A stretch of DNA of 64,000 nt from the NCBI GenBank assembly GCA_019022495.1, contig JAFEKR010000039.1:422001-486000 (forward strand), written 5' to 3'. This DNA is from Epichloe hybrida. Taxonomy: Eukaryota > Ascomycota > Sordariomycetes > Hypocreales > Clavicipitaceae. The translations under genes were made by a program, and so were the position numbers. Shown here piece by piece: positions 12,402-23,186 of the stretch (the stretch's first letter is position 1; each line of letters begins with the position of its first letter). The notes under the pieces were generated by a model that saw only the letters and a program-made list of their open reading frames with translations, had not been told where the DNA came from and searched no databases.

Positions 12402-12721
12402 TGTGAACCCTAGGGCAAAATGCTACCCAAAATCTGTTCGTGGGTGTTCGTTTTAGAGAAGTTCAATTTATGAAAAGCTGTTGTTGGAGACATCAACTTT
12501 TTTTCTTCCCTGCTCCGATCAAGTACTGACTGGCCCACCTGGCAATGTGGCTCTTGTTGTCGCGGCATAATAAAGTGGAGCACTGTGTTTGAGCAAGATG
12601 TCACTTACGTAAGAAAGGCAGCACGCTGTATCCACGTCCCGTCGTCACGGTGAGTTGATGGAACTCAGATGGCTTTCCTGACCATACGACAAGCTGGCAG
12701 CTAGGTTTACCATCGTCCACC
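12402..12721. promoter_or_regulatory. Divergent promoter, RRP17 / BIG1-like gene
   Basis: A compact spacer of about 320 bp between two outward-pointing start codons. I see no repeat or RNA gene in it. Confidence 0.5.
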
Positions 12722-13720
12722 ATGCGTTTCTATACTATTGTAGGCGCACTGGCGCTTTGCAGAACAGCTGTGGCCTTCTCAGATTCTTCTCCGTGGGTGC
12801 TACTGTCAACGTCCAAGTAAGCTTACTCCCGCCTGGGAAATACAGCGCCGTCGAAGCAGTAGCTGACTCTCATCGCAGCATCGAAGAAACTCCTAGCGCG
12901 AACAAGATACAGACAAGCTCTGAAGCCATCAAGTTCACCAAAGATTTCCTCGCTGGATGTCCGACCGACCGTTACCTTATAGTGACACAGCCCGGCATTA
13001 ACGCAGCAGACTTCTGGACTCAGGATGGTTGCGCCATGCCACACCTGTGCAAAGCTGTGAAGGATGCTCGCGTGAAGGGAAAATACACCGCGGCCGAAGT
13101 CGTCGGAGACGTCACATCTGCTGGATTCGTGCAACACATCAAATCATCTTGCAACAAGAAAGGAAAGGTGGTCAAGATAAATGCGCAGCCGCTTCAATCA
13201 CTATCTGGTGACAGGAGCCAGGCTCTCGACACAAGTGGTAAGTGCTTGGATCCCATCTATGTCACCCGAAGTTGGAAAAAACTAAGTGGCAATTGATGCA
13301 GATTCTTCGATTGCTCTCGACTTTGAAATGGCCTCTGCCAACAGTTATACCATTCTGTTCTATGCGACTCCCAGAGAACCATTATATGATTCGGAGTTCA
13401 TTGAGCCGCTTCATACCGACTTAAGAAGAAGTCTTGATGGCGCCGCTTCGATGCAAAAAGCAAACAGAACCGAGCGCGACACACGACCTCTCTTCGAGAA
13501 GTACCAATTCTTTACTCCAGGTATAACGCGCTTCTCATGGACCCCCGTACGTACTACTGAAAACTGACGAGATGTCACAGGCATTTTCATGGGTATTATC
13601 GTCGCACTTGTTCTTTTGTCTATTCTCGGCGCTGGTATTAGAGGCCTTGCCAGTCTGGAAGTCTCGTATGGTGCATTTGACAAGGAAATGGGCCCTGCAG
13701 CGCAGAAAAAGCAACAGTAA
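12722..13720 (+). CDS. ER membrane protein of the BIG1 / VOA1 (V-ATPase S1-like) family
   Basis: Four exons: 12722-12816, 12879-13237, 13302-13520 and 13581-13720; 270 residues. A cleavable signal peptide is visible (MRFYTIVGALALCRTAVAFS). The lumenal domain runs to about residue 222. A single C-terminal membrane helix (GIFMGIIVALVLLSILGAGI) is followed by SLEVSYGAFDKEMGPAAQ, a strongly conserved tail in fungal members. The last four residues, KKQQ, fit a dilysine KKXX ER-retrieval signal. Yeast Big1 is an ER protein needed for normal cell-wall beta-1,6-glucan, and Voa1 assists V-ATPase assembly; both share this C-terminal fold. Which role applies here cannot be decided from sequence. All splice phases agree. 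Confidence 0.85.
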
Positions 13721-14158
13721 TTGGCGAGAACCTGTCAGCAACACCTCGAATGGAATTGAGCCCACTTGTACTGTAAAACATACACATTTAACACAAACAT
13801 GGAGTTATGGATTGCTTCTCGGACGCGGATGTAGCCAGGGACCATTGTCATTGGGCGTGAAATCGAATACAGTGAAATGAACTCACATCACAGTTGTGCA
13901 TTTTTTTAACGGAAAACGGGGGTTTTTAAAGGGAAGTTTGATAATGTTGTCAAAGTATGGCACCAGATTCCAACGTGCTAAAGTATACTCTTTCCAGGAA
14001 ATAAATGCATCTCTCTATCTAACTCCGTGCGCGCCAACCAGACTACTGATGGCAACCGGTCAAATTTAACAAGAAACAAGTCTGCATCACCGACCGCCTT
14101 TTCCTAGAGCTCATCTCAATCATGCAATGTACCAAACCCACTTTCAATACTCTTCAGT
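13721..14158. other. Convergent spacer, BIG1-like gene / TRM112
   Basis: Non-coding 3' region between convergent genes. Nothing further is recognised; small open frames lack support. Confidence 0.5.
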
Positions 14159-14786
14159 TTAGACCAAATGACTCGGTAGCAAGAAGTTCGCAATGCCCTC
14201 CTTCACAAAGTATTCATGCCCACAGTTGCCGCATACCAGCTTCCCCTCCGACATCTGCGTTTCCAACAGCAAATGATGCAAATCTTTCAACGTCTTCTCA
14301 TCAGCCTCGAGTTCCTCTGCAGTAGGAGGCTGCTCTGGAAGGACTGGAAATCCAAGCTATTACCCGAAGTGTTAGGCAAGCCTCGCAAACTCATCACGTA
14401 ATGCGCAGCGACAAGGTAAATAAAGAGACGGAGCGGGAGAGAATAGAAATAGATGGATAGAACGAGGGAGATGGGAATGATTTCAACCCCTATCCTTCCT
14501 ATTCTCCCAAGTAGATAAATTTGAAAGCATTTCCGCCGTTCTGCCTCCATCGAGCCGGGGCCCCGGGAAAAGAAAAACACGTCAAGTTTGAACAACGTAC
14601 CTCGGAGGACGTGGTCCGCAAAGCTGCCCAGTCCAAGCGCGGCAATACATTGATGATCATCTGGGTATTGAGGTCGATCTCGTCTTGAACTAGCTCGGCG
14701 TCCTTGGGGTGAAGCGGATATGAATCAGAAGAGCTCTTGCATGCCTTTGCGGCGCAAGTCAAAAAATTGAGACTAAGGACCTTCAT
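14159..14786 (-). CDS. TRM112: Trm112, zinc-binding activator of methyltransferases
   Basis: Two exons, 14786-14601 and 14356-14159, separated by a 244-nt intron that is long for this window; 127 residues. The family pattern is complete: MKVLSLNFLTC at the start, HPKDAELVQDEIDLN, NVLPRLDWAALRTTSSE, then LETQMSEGKLVCGNCGHEYF and the terminal FLLPSHLV. Zinc ligands are Cys11, Cys16, Cys104 and Cys107. Trm112 is the obligatory partner that stabilises and activates Trm9, Trm11, Mtq2 and Bud23, so it links tRNA, release-factor and rRNA methylation. Length matches the usual size. Confidence 0.97.
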
Positions 14787-15244
14787 TGTGAAAGATTATG
14801 GAGAGATGTGGACCGCAAGAAGAGGCGTTACGTCGAGCGAGATTACTCTTGACCCTAGAGGCCTCTTTATTCGAGAAAATTCGAATGCCAGGGCAAGTTG
14901 TCAAATGTACTCAGGTTTTGCTGTAAGCTAGCCGCCAAACCTACAACTTTTTTACTTTCCCGATGGATGCGAGTTCACTACCATGCAGCCCCACGTGACG
15001 GGGGTCCATTCACGCTACAAACCCAACCCAACCCATGTTCCAGACAAGGAGTCAAAGACTGGGAGTTATGGCAAAAATTGATTAGGGCGATGGTCAAATC
15101 GCGCTGAGACTGTGTTGTCATTAACAAATGATTGGACGCCCAAGATTGAAGAAATTTTATTTCAGAGAAAGTTTATTGAGGCATGACGAAGTAATAGATC
15201 CTGCTATTGTTACATGTTCTACATTTTGCCTGCGGAGGCAACGT
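14787..15244. other. Spacer between TRM112 promoter and cyclophilin 3' end
   Basis: Non-coding. Both neighbours are on the minus strand, so this holds the TRM112 promoter and the cyclophilin terminator. No other feature is seen. Confidence 0.5.
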
Positions 15245-16305
15245 TCAGGCATTTGTCTTTTCCAAGTCGAAGTTGTTCTTGTGGGAAGACTTGCGACGAC
15301 GAATGCAGAACATAAGAGCGACGAGCACAAATCCAAAGACGGCGATCTTCTGTAAGAATGGCAATCCTTCCGGAGCCTTGACTGCAGCAGTCACGTCGTT
15401 TTCAATGGGTACAACACCATCGGCCCATCCAGCTGAGCCATAGAGGCCTGATTAATCCCATACACATCAGCACACCGACATCGGGTGAATTTCAGATAGT
15501 TTGGATTTGTGAAGAGCCGCAAAAGGATCTCAAAGCTCGACGTGAATACCTTCAGGAGGGACCTCAAGCTCGCCACTCTTGACAATCTTGACAGTCTCTA
15601 CAGGCTTGTCGCCTGCTGAGGTCTCAGCATTCTCGATCTGCTGGATAATCTCGAAGCCCTCGAGGACTTCACCAAAGACAACGTGGCGGCCATCGAGCCA
15701 GCTGATGAAACCGATAGTCAGTATTACTGGGACCATATTCCTGAGGGATTGAGCACATTGTTGTATGAACTTACGACGTGGGAACGGTGGTGATGAAAAA
15801 TTGGGAGCCGTTGGTGTCAACACCGGCGTTAGCCATGGAGAGAAGACCACTCTTGGTGTGCCTGAGCTTGAAGTTCTCGTCCTTGAACTTTTCGCCGTAG
15901 ACTGCAAAGAATCGCATGATTAGTCAATGGGCTCGGCACAGGGATGTTTGCCAGAAATAATGGCAGGCATAACTTACTGGATTGCCCACCAGTTCCGTCA
16001 CCTTTGGTAAAGTCACCTCCCTGGATCATGAACTTCTTGATGACACGGTGGAAAGTAGAGCCCTGGTAGCCGAATCCCTTCTCACCGGTAGCCAAGGCAC
16101 GGAAGTTCTCGGCGGTCTTGGGAACAGTCTTTCCATACAGACCAAACACCACGCGACCCAATGGCTTACCGCCATGCTCAATGTCGAAGTAGACCTTGTG
16201 GGTGATCTTGGGTCCCTGGGCCGCCTCGGCAGTCTGGGAGAAGAGAACCAGGCCAACTCCGACAAGGAGGGCGAAAGAGGCAATGAGTCGCCTTAGATTA
16301 AGCAT
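15245..16305 (-). CDS. ER-directed cyclophilin (peptidyl-prolyl cis-trans isomerase B) with C-terminal anchor
   Basis: Four exons: 16305-15978, 15901-15775, 15701-15550 and 15447-15245; 269 residues. A signal peptide occupies about 1-28 ([16 protein letters not shown]). The cyclophilin domain follows (about 34-200) with catalytic-site motifs [15 protein letters not shown] (Arg87), a [19 protein letters not shown] core and the usual [11 protein letters not shown] end. The last exon adds a region absent from short secretory cyclophilins: a hydrophobic helix at about 236-251 ([15 protein letters not shown]) followed by [10 protein letters not shown]. The product therefore probably catalyses proline isomerisation in the ER lumen while anchored by its C-terminus. 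If the third intron were retained, translation would stop after EGIHVEL and give a soluble form; this is an inference from the frame only. Confidence 0.93.
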
Positions 16306-17254
16306 TTTGGATGGTCTAGAATTCGACAGACTCAGAGAGCAATCGACTTATTTTTTTTCAATGGAAGATGAAGACGCGGAAGAGAAGAAGATCAAGGTCG
16401 GGACAGTGGGCGAGTGGGAGGAGCGGACACCTGTACCTAAGCACCTAAGCTCAAAGCGTTTCAAGCTTCCCCGCCGAAAGCGCAGCGGGGGGTCTATGCG
16501 CAGGGGTTTCCTGTTCCGCTGGCGAAAGCAGTATTAGGTGGGATCAGGTTTATTAGCAAGTGCTCTAATAACCAGATCTAACCAGATCTAACCAGATCTG
16601 ACCAGATTCTAGTGGCAGTCTTGTCTTTGTTACAGAAAAGAGAAAAGATAATGAGGGTTCAAAGGCACGCTTTAGTGGAATTGCCATAATTCCCCCCATT
16701 CGTGTGTATCGCAGTTCGATAGCTCATTCTGATCTACAGCTTATAGCAACTAATTCACTTCATTGTCTGAATCAATCAAGGCACTTCCTGGTCAGTCTTA
16801 TCACAGAGGAAAGGCACGAGAATTAGTGTAGTAGACTAAGGTAGTTGCCCTTTTGCATGCTCCTAGCACACTTTTGACTAACTTAAACTAAACGTCTTCT
16901 GCAATTTGTTTTTTATTAGCCAATGAAATTAGTCGTGAAATGATAACTGGTTAATTTCTGCCTCATCAAGTTTGAATCTTTTGAGTTTTATCCAACAACC
17001 TCTAGTCGAGCCTGCAGAGTGGCACTCTCCACGAGCGCGAGGCGCGATTGATTGCCAGAAGTGGGGAAGCAAATATGCGGGCCCGCTCACTTTTCTCTAG
17101 CCAATTATATTGCATAGGCGAACTAGTTGACTTGTCGACCACACGTTCTTCTTCTCTATTTCGAGCTTCAATTTTAAAAGTCGCGAAGCGTTGAAAGACC
17201 AAGTAAGTTCAAGTCAGCGTCTTTAGTATTGGCTCTGAATTATATATCATCAAC
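16306..17254. promoter_or_regulatory. Divergent promoter region, cyclophilin / uS13m
   Basis: A 950-bp spacer between outward-pointing genes. It includes a short 10-bp tandem repeat listed separately. An open frame at 16196-16537 on the plus strand overlaps the cyclophilin start and has no protein-like support. Confidence 0.5.
16571..16610. repeat. 10-bp tandem repeat, about four copies
   Basis: The unit ACCAGATCTA occurs twice exactly, then as ACCAGATCTG and ACCAGATTCT, directly in tandem. It lies in the spacer between the cyclophilin and uS13m genes. Each exact copy contains the palindrome AGATCT. Confidence 0.85.
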
Positions 17255-17765
17255 ATGGTAAGTCTCTAACGTTGACAACTCCCACGGGATAGTCCCTCCC
17301 CTCCTTCCCAAGTCGCTCACGAGTCTCTTCCAACAGGTGTTCGTTCTCGGGGTCAACTTTAACGAGGGCAAGCTCGTAAAGGTAATAAGCGTATCCCCTT
17401 CCATCTGCAATCACGGCATGGCGAACCGAACGGCGCTAAAAAGCACGACATAGAAAGCCCTTGAGTCATTCTACGCTTTAGGATCAACAACTGCCTCCCG
17501 AATTATGGCAAAATACTCGATTCACAAGCTCGCCAAGATCGGCTCCCTTAGTCCTAGAACCGTCACATCCTTGACGGCTGAATTATCGCAAATGACGATC
17601 GAAACCGATGCGAGGAGGGTGGTACAAGATAATATTAGAAGATTAAAAGACATTGGTTCGTTCCGCGGCCGTCGTCATGCGATGGGTCTGCCGGTGCGCG
17701 GTCAACGAACAAGAACACAAACGGCCACTGCCAACAAGCTCAACAGGGTCGACCGACGATCCTAA
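17255..17765 (+). CDS. SWS2: Mitochondrial small-subunit ribosomal protein uS13m
   Basis: Three coding exons: 17255-17257, 17337-17381 and 17454-17765; 119 residues. The first coding exon is just the ATG, followed immediately by a GTAAGT donor. The mature reading is M|VFVLGVNFNEGKLVK|KALESFYALGSTTAS. Family features are clear: the N-terminal FVLGVNF strand, GIGxxTA-like region (LGSTTASRIMAKYSIH), and the C-terminal RLKDIGSFRGRRHAMGLPVRGQRT motif that contacts 16S-type rRNA and the subunit interface. It works in the mitoribosome head. The start is fixed by reading frame: without the tiny first exon the conserved N-terminus would lack an initiator. Confidence 0.93.
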
Positions 17766-18104
17766 GCACAATCGACTCATCGAGCAGACTCCTGAATAGC
17801 TTGGACGCTTTAAGTCACATAACTTTCGTGGAAGCCTTCCTTATCGAACGACATCACATTCAGGCGGGAGCAAGCTTCTGAACCCGGTATGTCACAAGCT
17901 CATGACCATATACCCGGGGTCAATGGCAGACATATTGGGGGCATTTCAGAGCATAGCATGGCGTCCTATTTATAGAGCCCTGCTGGACTGTACAAGAGTA
18001 TATATAGAAACCTTTGTACGATTACATGAAGTGAGTTTTAGACACTACACATTATATCCAGCTCTTGACTCTCTGTCAATTCTGAGAGCGGTATGTCGTG
18101 TGAT
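17766..18104. other. Spacer, uS13m 3' side
   Basis: Non-coding between uS13m and the dipeptidase relic. Nothing else is recognised. Confidence 0.45.
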
Positions 18105-18660
18105 TTAGTTAGGTGCCAATGACGCAACATCCTCCTCCATGGCCGGCACATTTCCCGCTTTCATCTGTGCAGAACGACCGACCTGTACTTCGTGCCGAAG
18201 CAAATTGCCACCAGCAATCTTGGCAGCATCCCGGTCACTCACGCCAGCTCGCAGTAGAGCAGCAATTTGGTTGGGGTAGTCCGTGACATCTTCAAATCCC
18301 TTAGTCAACTGAGTAATGCCAATATCAACGTGGTCAAAACCAACAAGGTCTCCGACATGTAGAATGTCTGCAACAGCCCGATCCAAGGTAGCGTTGGCGG
18401 GAGTGTCATCAGGAAAGACCATTTTCTTTGTCAAAATTCACGCATAAGATGAAGCCAGGACTGATGTTGACCATGAAGATAGATTTTCATTTCTTGACTA
18501 GCTTTAGAATATGGTCCTCGAAGTTACGCGAATGTGGGCAGATACTGTAGGCAGAGCTGTGGGAGCAAATGATGGGAACTTTGGAGCTGGACAAGTCACT
18601 TGTACCACCCAAAGCATCAAGTATGGTATCATCGCTATTATATTGCAGTCAGTACGGAGT
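18105..18660 (-). pseudogene. Decayed membrane dipeptidase (peptidase M19) fragment
   Basis: On the minus strand the C-terminal half of an M19 dipeptidase can be followed across broken frames. First comes [32 protein letters not shown] and [13 protein letters not shown] stop then interrupts it, followed by IFMVNISPGFILC, a frame change, and finally ATLDRAVADILHVGDLVGFDHVDIGI and KGFEDVTDYPNQIAALLRAGVSDRDAAKIAGGNLL in an open frame ending at 18105. Compared with the family, the GSDFDG-type segment after the HVxIG motif is missing. No N-terminal half with the first metal ligands was found upstream. The breaks and the deletion argue for a dead gene rather than unusual splicing. The recognisable homology stops next to a TACGGAGTA motif at 18653. 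Confidence 0.75.
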
Positions 18661-19676
18661 ATAGAAGGAACAAATAAGACCAACGTTCCGAAATGGGTTG
18701 CAGGAGCTTGATCTTGAGACATCGTGTCTGCTTTGTGAGATGCTAAGATGTCTGTACCAGTCGCCAAGACGATGTTCATCCTCATCGATGCTTGCAGCGC
18801 ACGTACTGAAATGAAATAAAAAACGAAATAAATGAAATAAGTGAAAGCCAAGATGCAGTGACTTGCTGGCGAGGGTGGCAAACGAGTAAGAGGGGGCGCC
18901 CAAACTGCCGAGCATGATATTCTATCTAATTACCGGACATTGCCTTGCCGGCTTACCCGTATTTGGTTTCCCTGCACTGTGCAGACAGGTACCCGTCGTC
19001 AGCGGCGACACAGACGAGACAGGACCCCTGAGCGGCTGAGCCGGCGCCGGCGGCTGCACCTTCACTGCCAGCCACCAGGCGGAAACAGTCTGCTGGTTAA
19101 TAAGTGGTCGTGGCTGGTCTGGCATCTGGTCAGGCAGCTGGCTGGCTGGGCTGTGCCACCAACCAGCCGGGAGGGAGGAGCTTGTTGATCCAACAACTTC
19201 TCTCAGCTCCTCCGCCAACTCAGTCTGGCTCTCTTGCACTTCTAGCCATTGACAATTTATGAACATCATTCTCGTCGTTTGAGCTATTTGGAGTTGGCTA
19301 GTTCTTGCGCAGCCATTTGCGTGCACTGCTCTCTTATTCACTCGTTCCTGACTTTGTTGACTTCGTCCGTTGAGCGATTGCATTGCATTCACTTTACGAG
19401 GTCGAGGAGCCACATCATCGCTTGCGCCTGCGGCCCGACCTACGTACGTCAACAACGCTCCAGTTACAACCACGAGCTTCGCGGGAACTCGCCCCCTTCG
19501 TTGGAGACCACGACCTGCCACAAGTTCCAAGAGCTGCGATATTACGACCCAGAGATTTTCATTGCATACGAAAGCACAAAGTGCTACGGCCACAACACTG
19601 CCACTTTAGTGCGGACGACAAGCCCTACATAAATTGCGTGCAGTTGTGGTGTGCGACGCCGCGCTGGTAGTTCAAA
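18661..19676. other. Intergenic region upstream of Rgd2-like gene
   Basis: About 1 kb without a supported gene. Several overlapping frames up to 223 codons on both strands have no protein-like pattern. The last 300 bp probably hold the promoter and 5' leader of the F-BAR/RhoGAP gene. Confidence 0.45.
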
Positions 19677-22476
19677 ATGCCCGGCTTTGCAGACTCCTTC
19701 TGGTCTGGCGATTATGCCGCAGGTTGGTCCTTTCCATTATTGTTTTGTTTTTCAAACGGCTTCGATTACGCCAAAACTAATATAATTTGTTAGGACTTGG
19801 CGTCTTGTTCGGGAAGCTTCAGCAAGGTATAATGGAGAACCGGCAGGTTCTTATATTAGCTCGACTGCGTGCGGAGGCCGAGGAAACGTATGGGCAGCGC
19901 TTGTCTGACATTGCGCCATCCGTGGACAAAATCAATGGTGGATTCTCAAGAGACGATGGTGCCACTGTTCGAAAAGTGAGTCCTCGCCAGTTCCAACACT
20001 GAAATGCATGAGCCCCCGATGCTTGCTTGTTGTTCTGGTCGCGACCTGTCACTAACAACACCTTTCTTTTGCTCTCATGCAGGCGTACGACGGTATGCGA
20101 ACTGAAATGCAAGATGCCGCGCGAAGCCACCAGCGAATCGCACAAAGCATAAGGGACTTGGTGGTCAACCCATTCTCTCGGTGGTGTGATTCTCACGAGG
20201 CTCGTATCCAAGATTCGCAAGACGAACTTCAGGGCCGCATCAAGGCGCATGATCGACAGGCCGATACCGTACGAAAGCTCCGCTCGAATTACTTCAACAA
20301 GTGCCGACTGGTCGAAGATTTGGAAGAGGAAAATAAGCTAGGATTTCAGGATCCCGAGACCAGCCCACCGGCCAACCAGGCTAAAATTCCTGAGATCAAG
20401 GTTCAGACCCATAAAGAGGAGGAAGTGTCTGATGACGAGGAATTGTTCGAAATCGGTGACGAAGTATACCAGCCTGAACAGCTTAAGAAAATCCTTTCAC
20501 ACATGCTCTCTACCATCAAAATGGGTGAAACCAAGGTTCCTATTTTGGGCACTTACTTGAATACATCAGCAGGCTCTGATATCGTCGAGTATCTTCAGCG
20601 GAGCATGGCCATTACCAGCGTGAGCTATGCTGAGCGCATAGGTCAGGATCTGATTTCCAACGGTCTCTTGAGACTCATTGGCAACGTCGGCAACACCTTT
20701 GCCAACAGCTCTAAACTGTTCTATCAATGGCGCCCAAAATCTTTCAAAATTGCTGGACTGCCCGAGAAGAAGCTGAATAGGACTTTCTCGCTCCCCATCA
20801 CTGGCTTAGATGCTAGCTCAGATTCGCCCGTGGTTGGGACTGTCAGTGAATATCTTGCCAACTGGAATGTACTTGGCAACAGAGATCCCAACGAGACGCC
20901 GTCTATGCGACTACACCGCGAGGCGCGAGAAGCTGACGAGAAGTACAAGGTTGCTGTTCGAAAATTAGACGAGTTGCGGTGCGGACTTGAGGAGGCCATT
21001 TTTTTGCACCTCAAATTCCTTGAACGATGCGAGCTGGATCGGTTAAAGGCCATCAAAACCGTCATTCTCGACTTTTCCGGTACTATTGGCAACGTGATTC
21101 CCAGCTTGCAGTCAACTGTGGACAAGTTTGTTCTGTTTCAAGAAACGGTCCAGCCTGCAGGAGATTTGCGATATCTTTTGGAGAACTACCGCACGGGCAG
21201 CTTTGTCCCCAAGGTGGTCGTGTATGAGAATTATTACAACAAGATCGACGAGCAGACGTTTGGCGTTGATCTCGAAGCCCGTGCTAGGGTAGACAAGAAG
21301 CGCGTGCCAATCATTGTGACAACGATATTGACATATCTGGACCATCATTATCCAGATCTAGAAGGTGACGAAACCCGCAGAGGTGTCTGGCTGGTCGATG
21401 TGCCTTTAACCCGAATTCATAAACTGCGAGCAAAGGTGAATGATGGGAAGCCCATTTCACCGGATGTCTTCGAAGAATTCGATGTGCCTACTGTTGCTGG
21501 ATTATTGAAACTTTATCTCTTGGAACTTCCTGGTCAGTTGCTCCCTTTTTCATTTCTTTCCAAGCCAAAAGAAGAGTTTCTGAGAAATCAACACACTAAC
21601 AAGGAGTACCACAACCTAGATTCTCTTGTCAGCGCACATGTATATGAAATCATTCGTACCATTTATACCACTCCAACTGCAGATGCTACGGAGGCATCAC
21701 GGGTCGCCGTCCTTCAACAAACCCTGTCACAGTTGCGATTGACCAACATCGCCACTTTGGACGCTTGCATGAACCACTTTACCCGCTTGATTGACCTAAC
21801 GTCGGCCGATGAGGAGTATGTGGCGTCTTTAGCATCCTCTCTAGCACCATGTATCCTAAGACCTCGAACCGAGACATCTCTCACATTGGAGGAGAAACAC
21901 GCAGCGCGACTTGTCCGGGATCTGTTTGCTCACAAGGAAGCCATTTTCAGCGAGCTGAAGCGCATGTCTACATTGAACCATTCATCTTCAGTCAGCGGAA
22001 ACCGCCCCCGCGCGATTAGTACCGATGAAAGTAACAGAAAGGCGCTGGTGGAAGAGCGCAATCGCGCTCTGCTAGAAAAGGCCAGCGCCTCGCGAAGCCG
22101 AGCAACAAGCCCAGGCCCAGGCCCTCGAGGACACCGACGCGACAGGAGCAGCGGGGGACCAGACACTCGGTTCCCTATCCAAACCAGCCCAACGACTGCC
22201 GAACGAAACCGAAGCAGCTTGGGTAGTATGGGCAGCATCGAAGGCCGTTTCAAGCGAGCGTCTCTGGACGTCCCAGGCCCTGAAAGCGTCGCCATCGCAG
22301 AGGTTGCAAACGGCTCACCACAGGGCAAAGGAAACGACAGTGATGGAGAGAAAAGAGATAGTGGCAGTCGCATCGGCACGAAGTTTGTCGGCGGCAAGAG
22401 GGTGCCCAGCACGCCGCCACCAGAAGGCACACCTACACGAGGAGTCACTCTTGAGGACAAACCCATGGATGATTAG
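19677..22476 (+). CDS. F-BAR / DEP / RhoGAP protein, Rgd2-like
   Basis: Three exons: 19677-19722, 19794-19975 and 20083-22476; 873 residues. It starts MPGFADSFWSGDYAAGLGVLFGKL, typical of the fungal Rgd2-type F-BAR domain. The F-BAR coiled coil appears to be interrupted by a DEP domain (about residues 205-300). It resumes at about 345-440 (EREADEKYKVAVRKLDELR-like helices) and is followed by a RhoGAP-like domain (about 470-690), then a Ser/Arg/Pro-rich disordered tail. The expected role is membrane-curvature binding coupled to regulation of a Rho-family GTPase such as Cdc42 or Rho5 at growth sites. At the position where RhoGAP domains normally carry the arginine finger (GxFRxSG), this protein reads GVWLVDVP, so the catalytic Arg seems to be Leu. 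Other GAP core segments (PTVAGLLKLYLLELPGQLLPF) are retained. GAP activity therefore cannot be assumed. Confidence 0.9.
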
Positions 22477-23186
22477 TAAAAGACCATTGATCTTGAACAT
22501 GCCCCTTTGAGGCCTATCACCTCCTTTTTTGTCCCTTGCCCGTTTTGTGATGGTGGCCATCAACCATACGGAAGGCCACTTTATGGGACATGACTGTTTT
22601 GTTATTGACAGGGATTACGAGCAGTCTGAGAAAAGCTTCTTTTTGGCGTGGGGGCCAAGAAGAACGTTATGAGGGTGCCGTACATGTTGCCTCTGTCTTT
22701 TTTTTTGGTCCTCGCCCACTTCTTCTTCTCTGTTTTGTTCTTTGCATGACAGCGGGTATAAATCGTTACATGATGTGCGGGCTCACGGGTATGAGACATG
22801 TGCAAGTTGAAATTCTCCCACGTCACGTAGGAAACAGGTTTCCTTTCTTCTTATTTTTAGGAAGGAATATATCCGCACGAGGCTACGCTTATGAAGCTAC
22901 ATGTGCATGTTATCATTCATGCTGTTACTACTGTGCTGTGCTGTGCTGTGCTGCATGCTCTCTGATTATGGATGTAGGTGAATTGAATCCTGACTGAAAA
23001 CGATTCGACTCCCCGGGAATCAACCATGTGCTGTTCCCACGAATCACAAAATATGCTGATAAGTCAACGCCAACAAATCGAATGGTGCTTCACTGCTCAC
23101 ATTATGCCACTATATCGATGCTCATACTAGAACTGGAACGTCTTGTCATGGCGGCCCGAAGCCCTAGCCACAGGCTCGCCTCCCAC
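22477..23186. other. Convergent spacer, Rgd2-like gene / AP-3 delta
   Basis: Non-coding 3' regions of two convergent genes. A TGTGC microsatellite of about four units lies at 22932-22953. The open frames here are unsupported. Confidence 0.5.
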
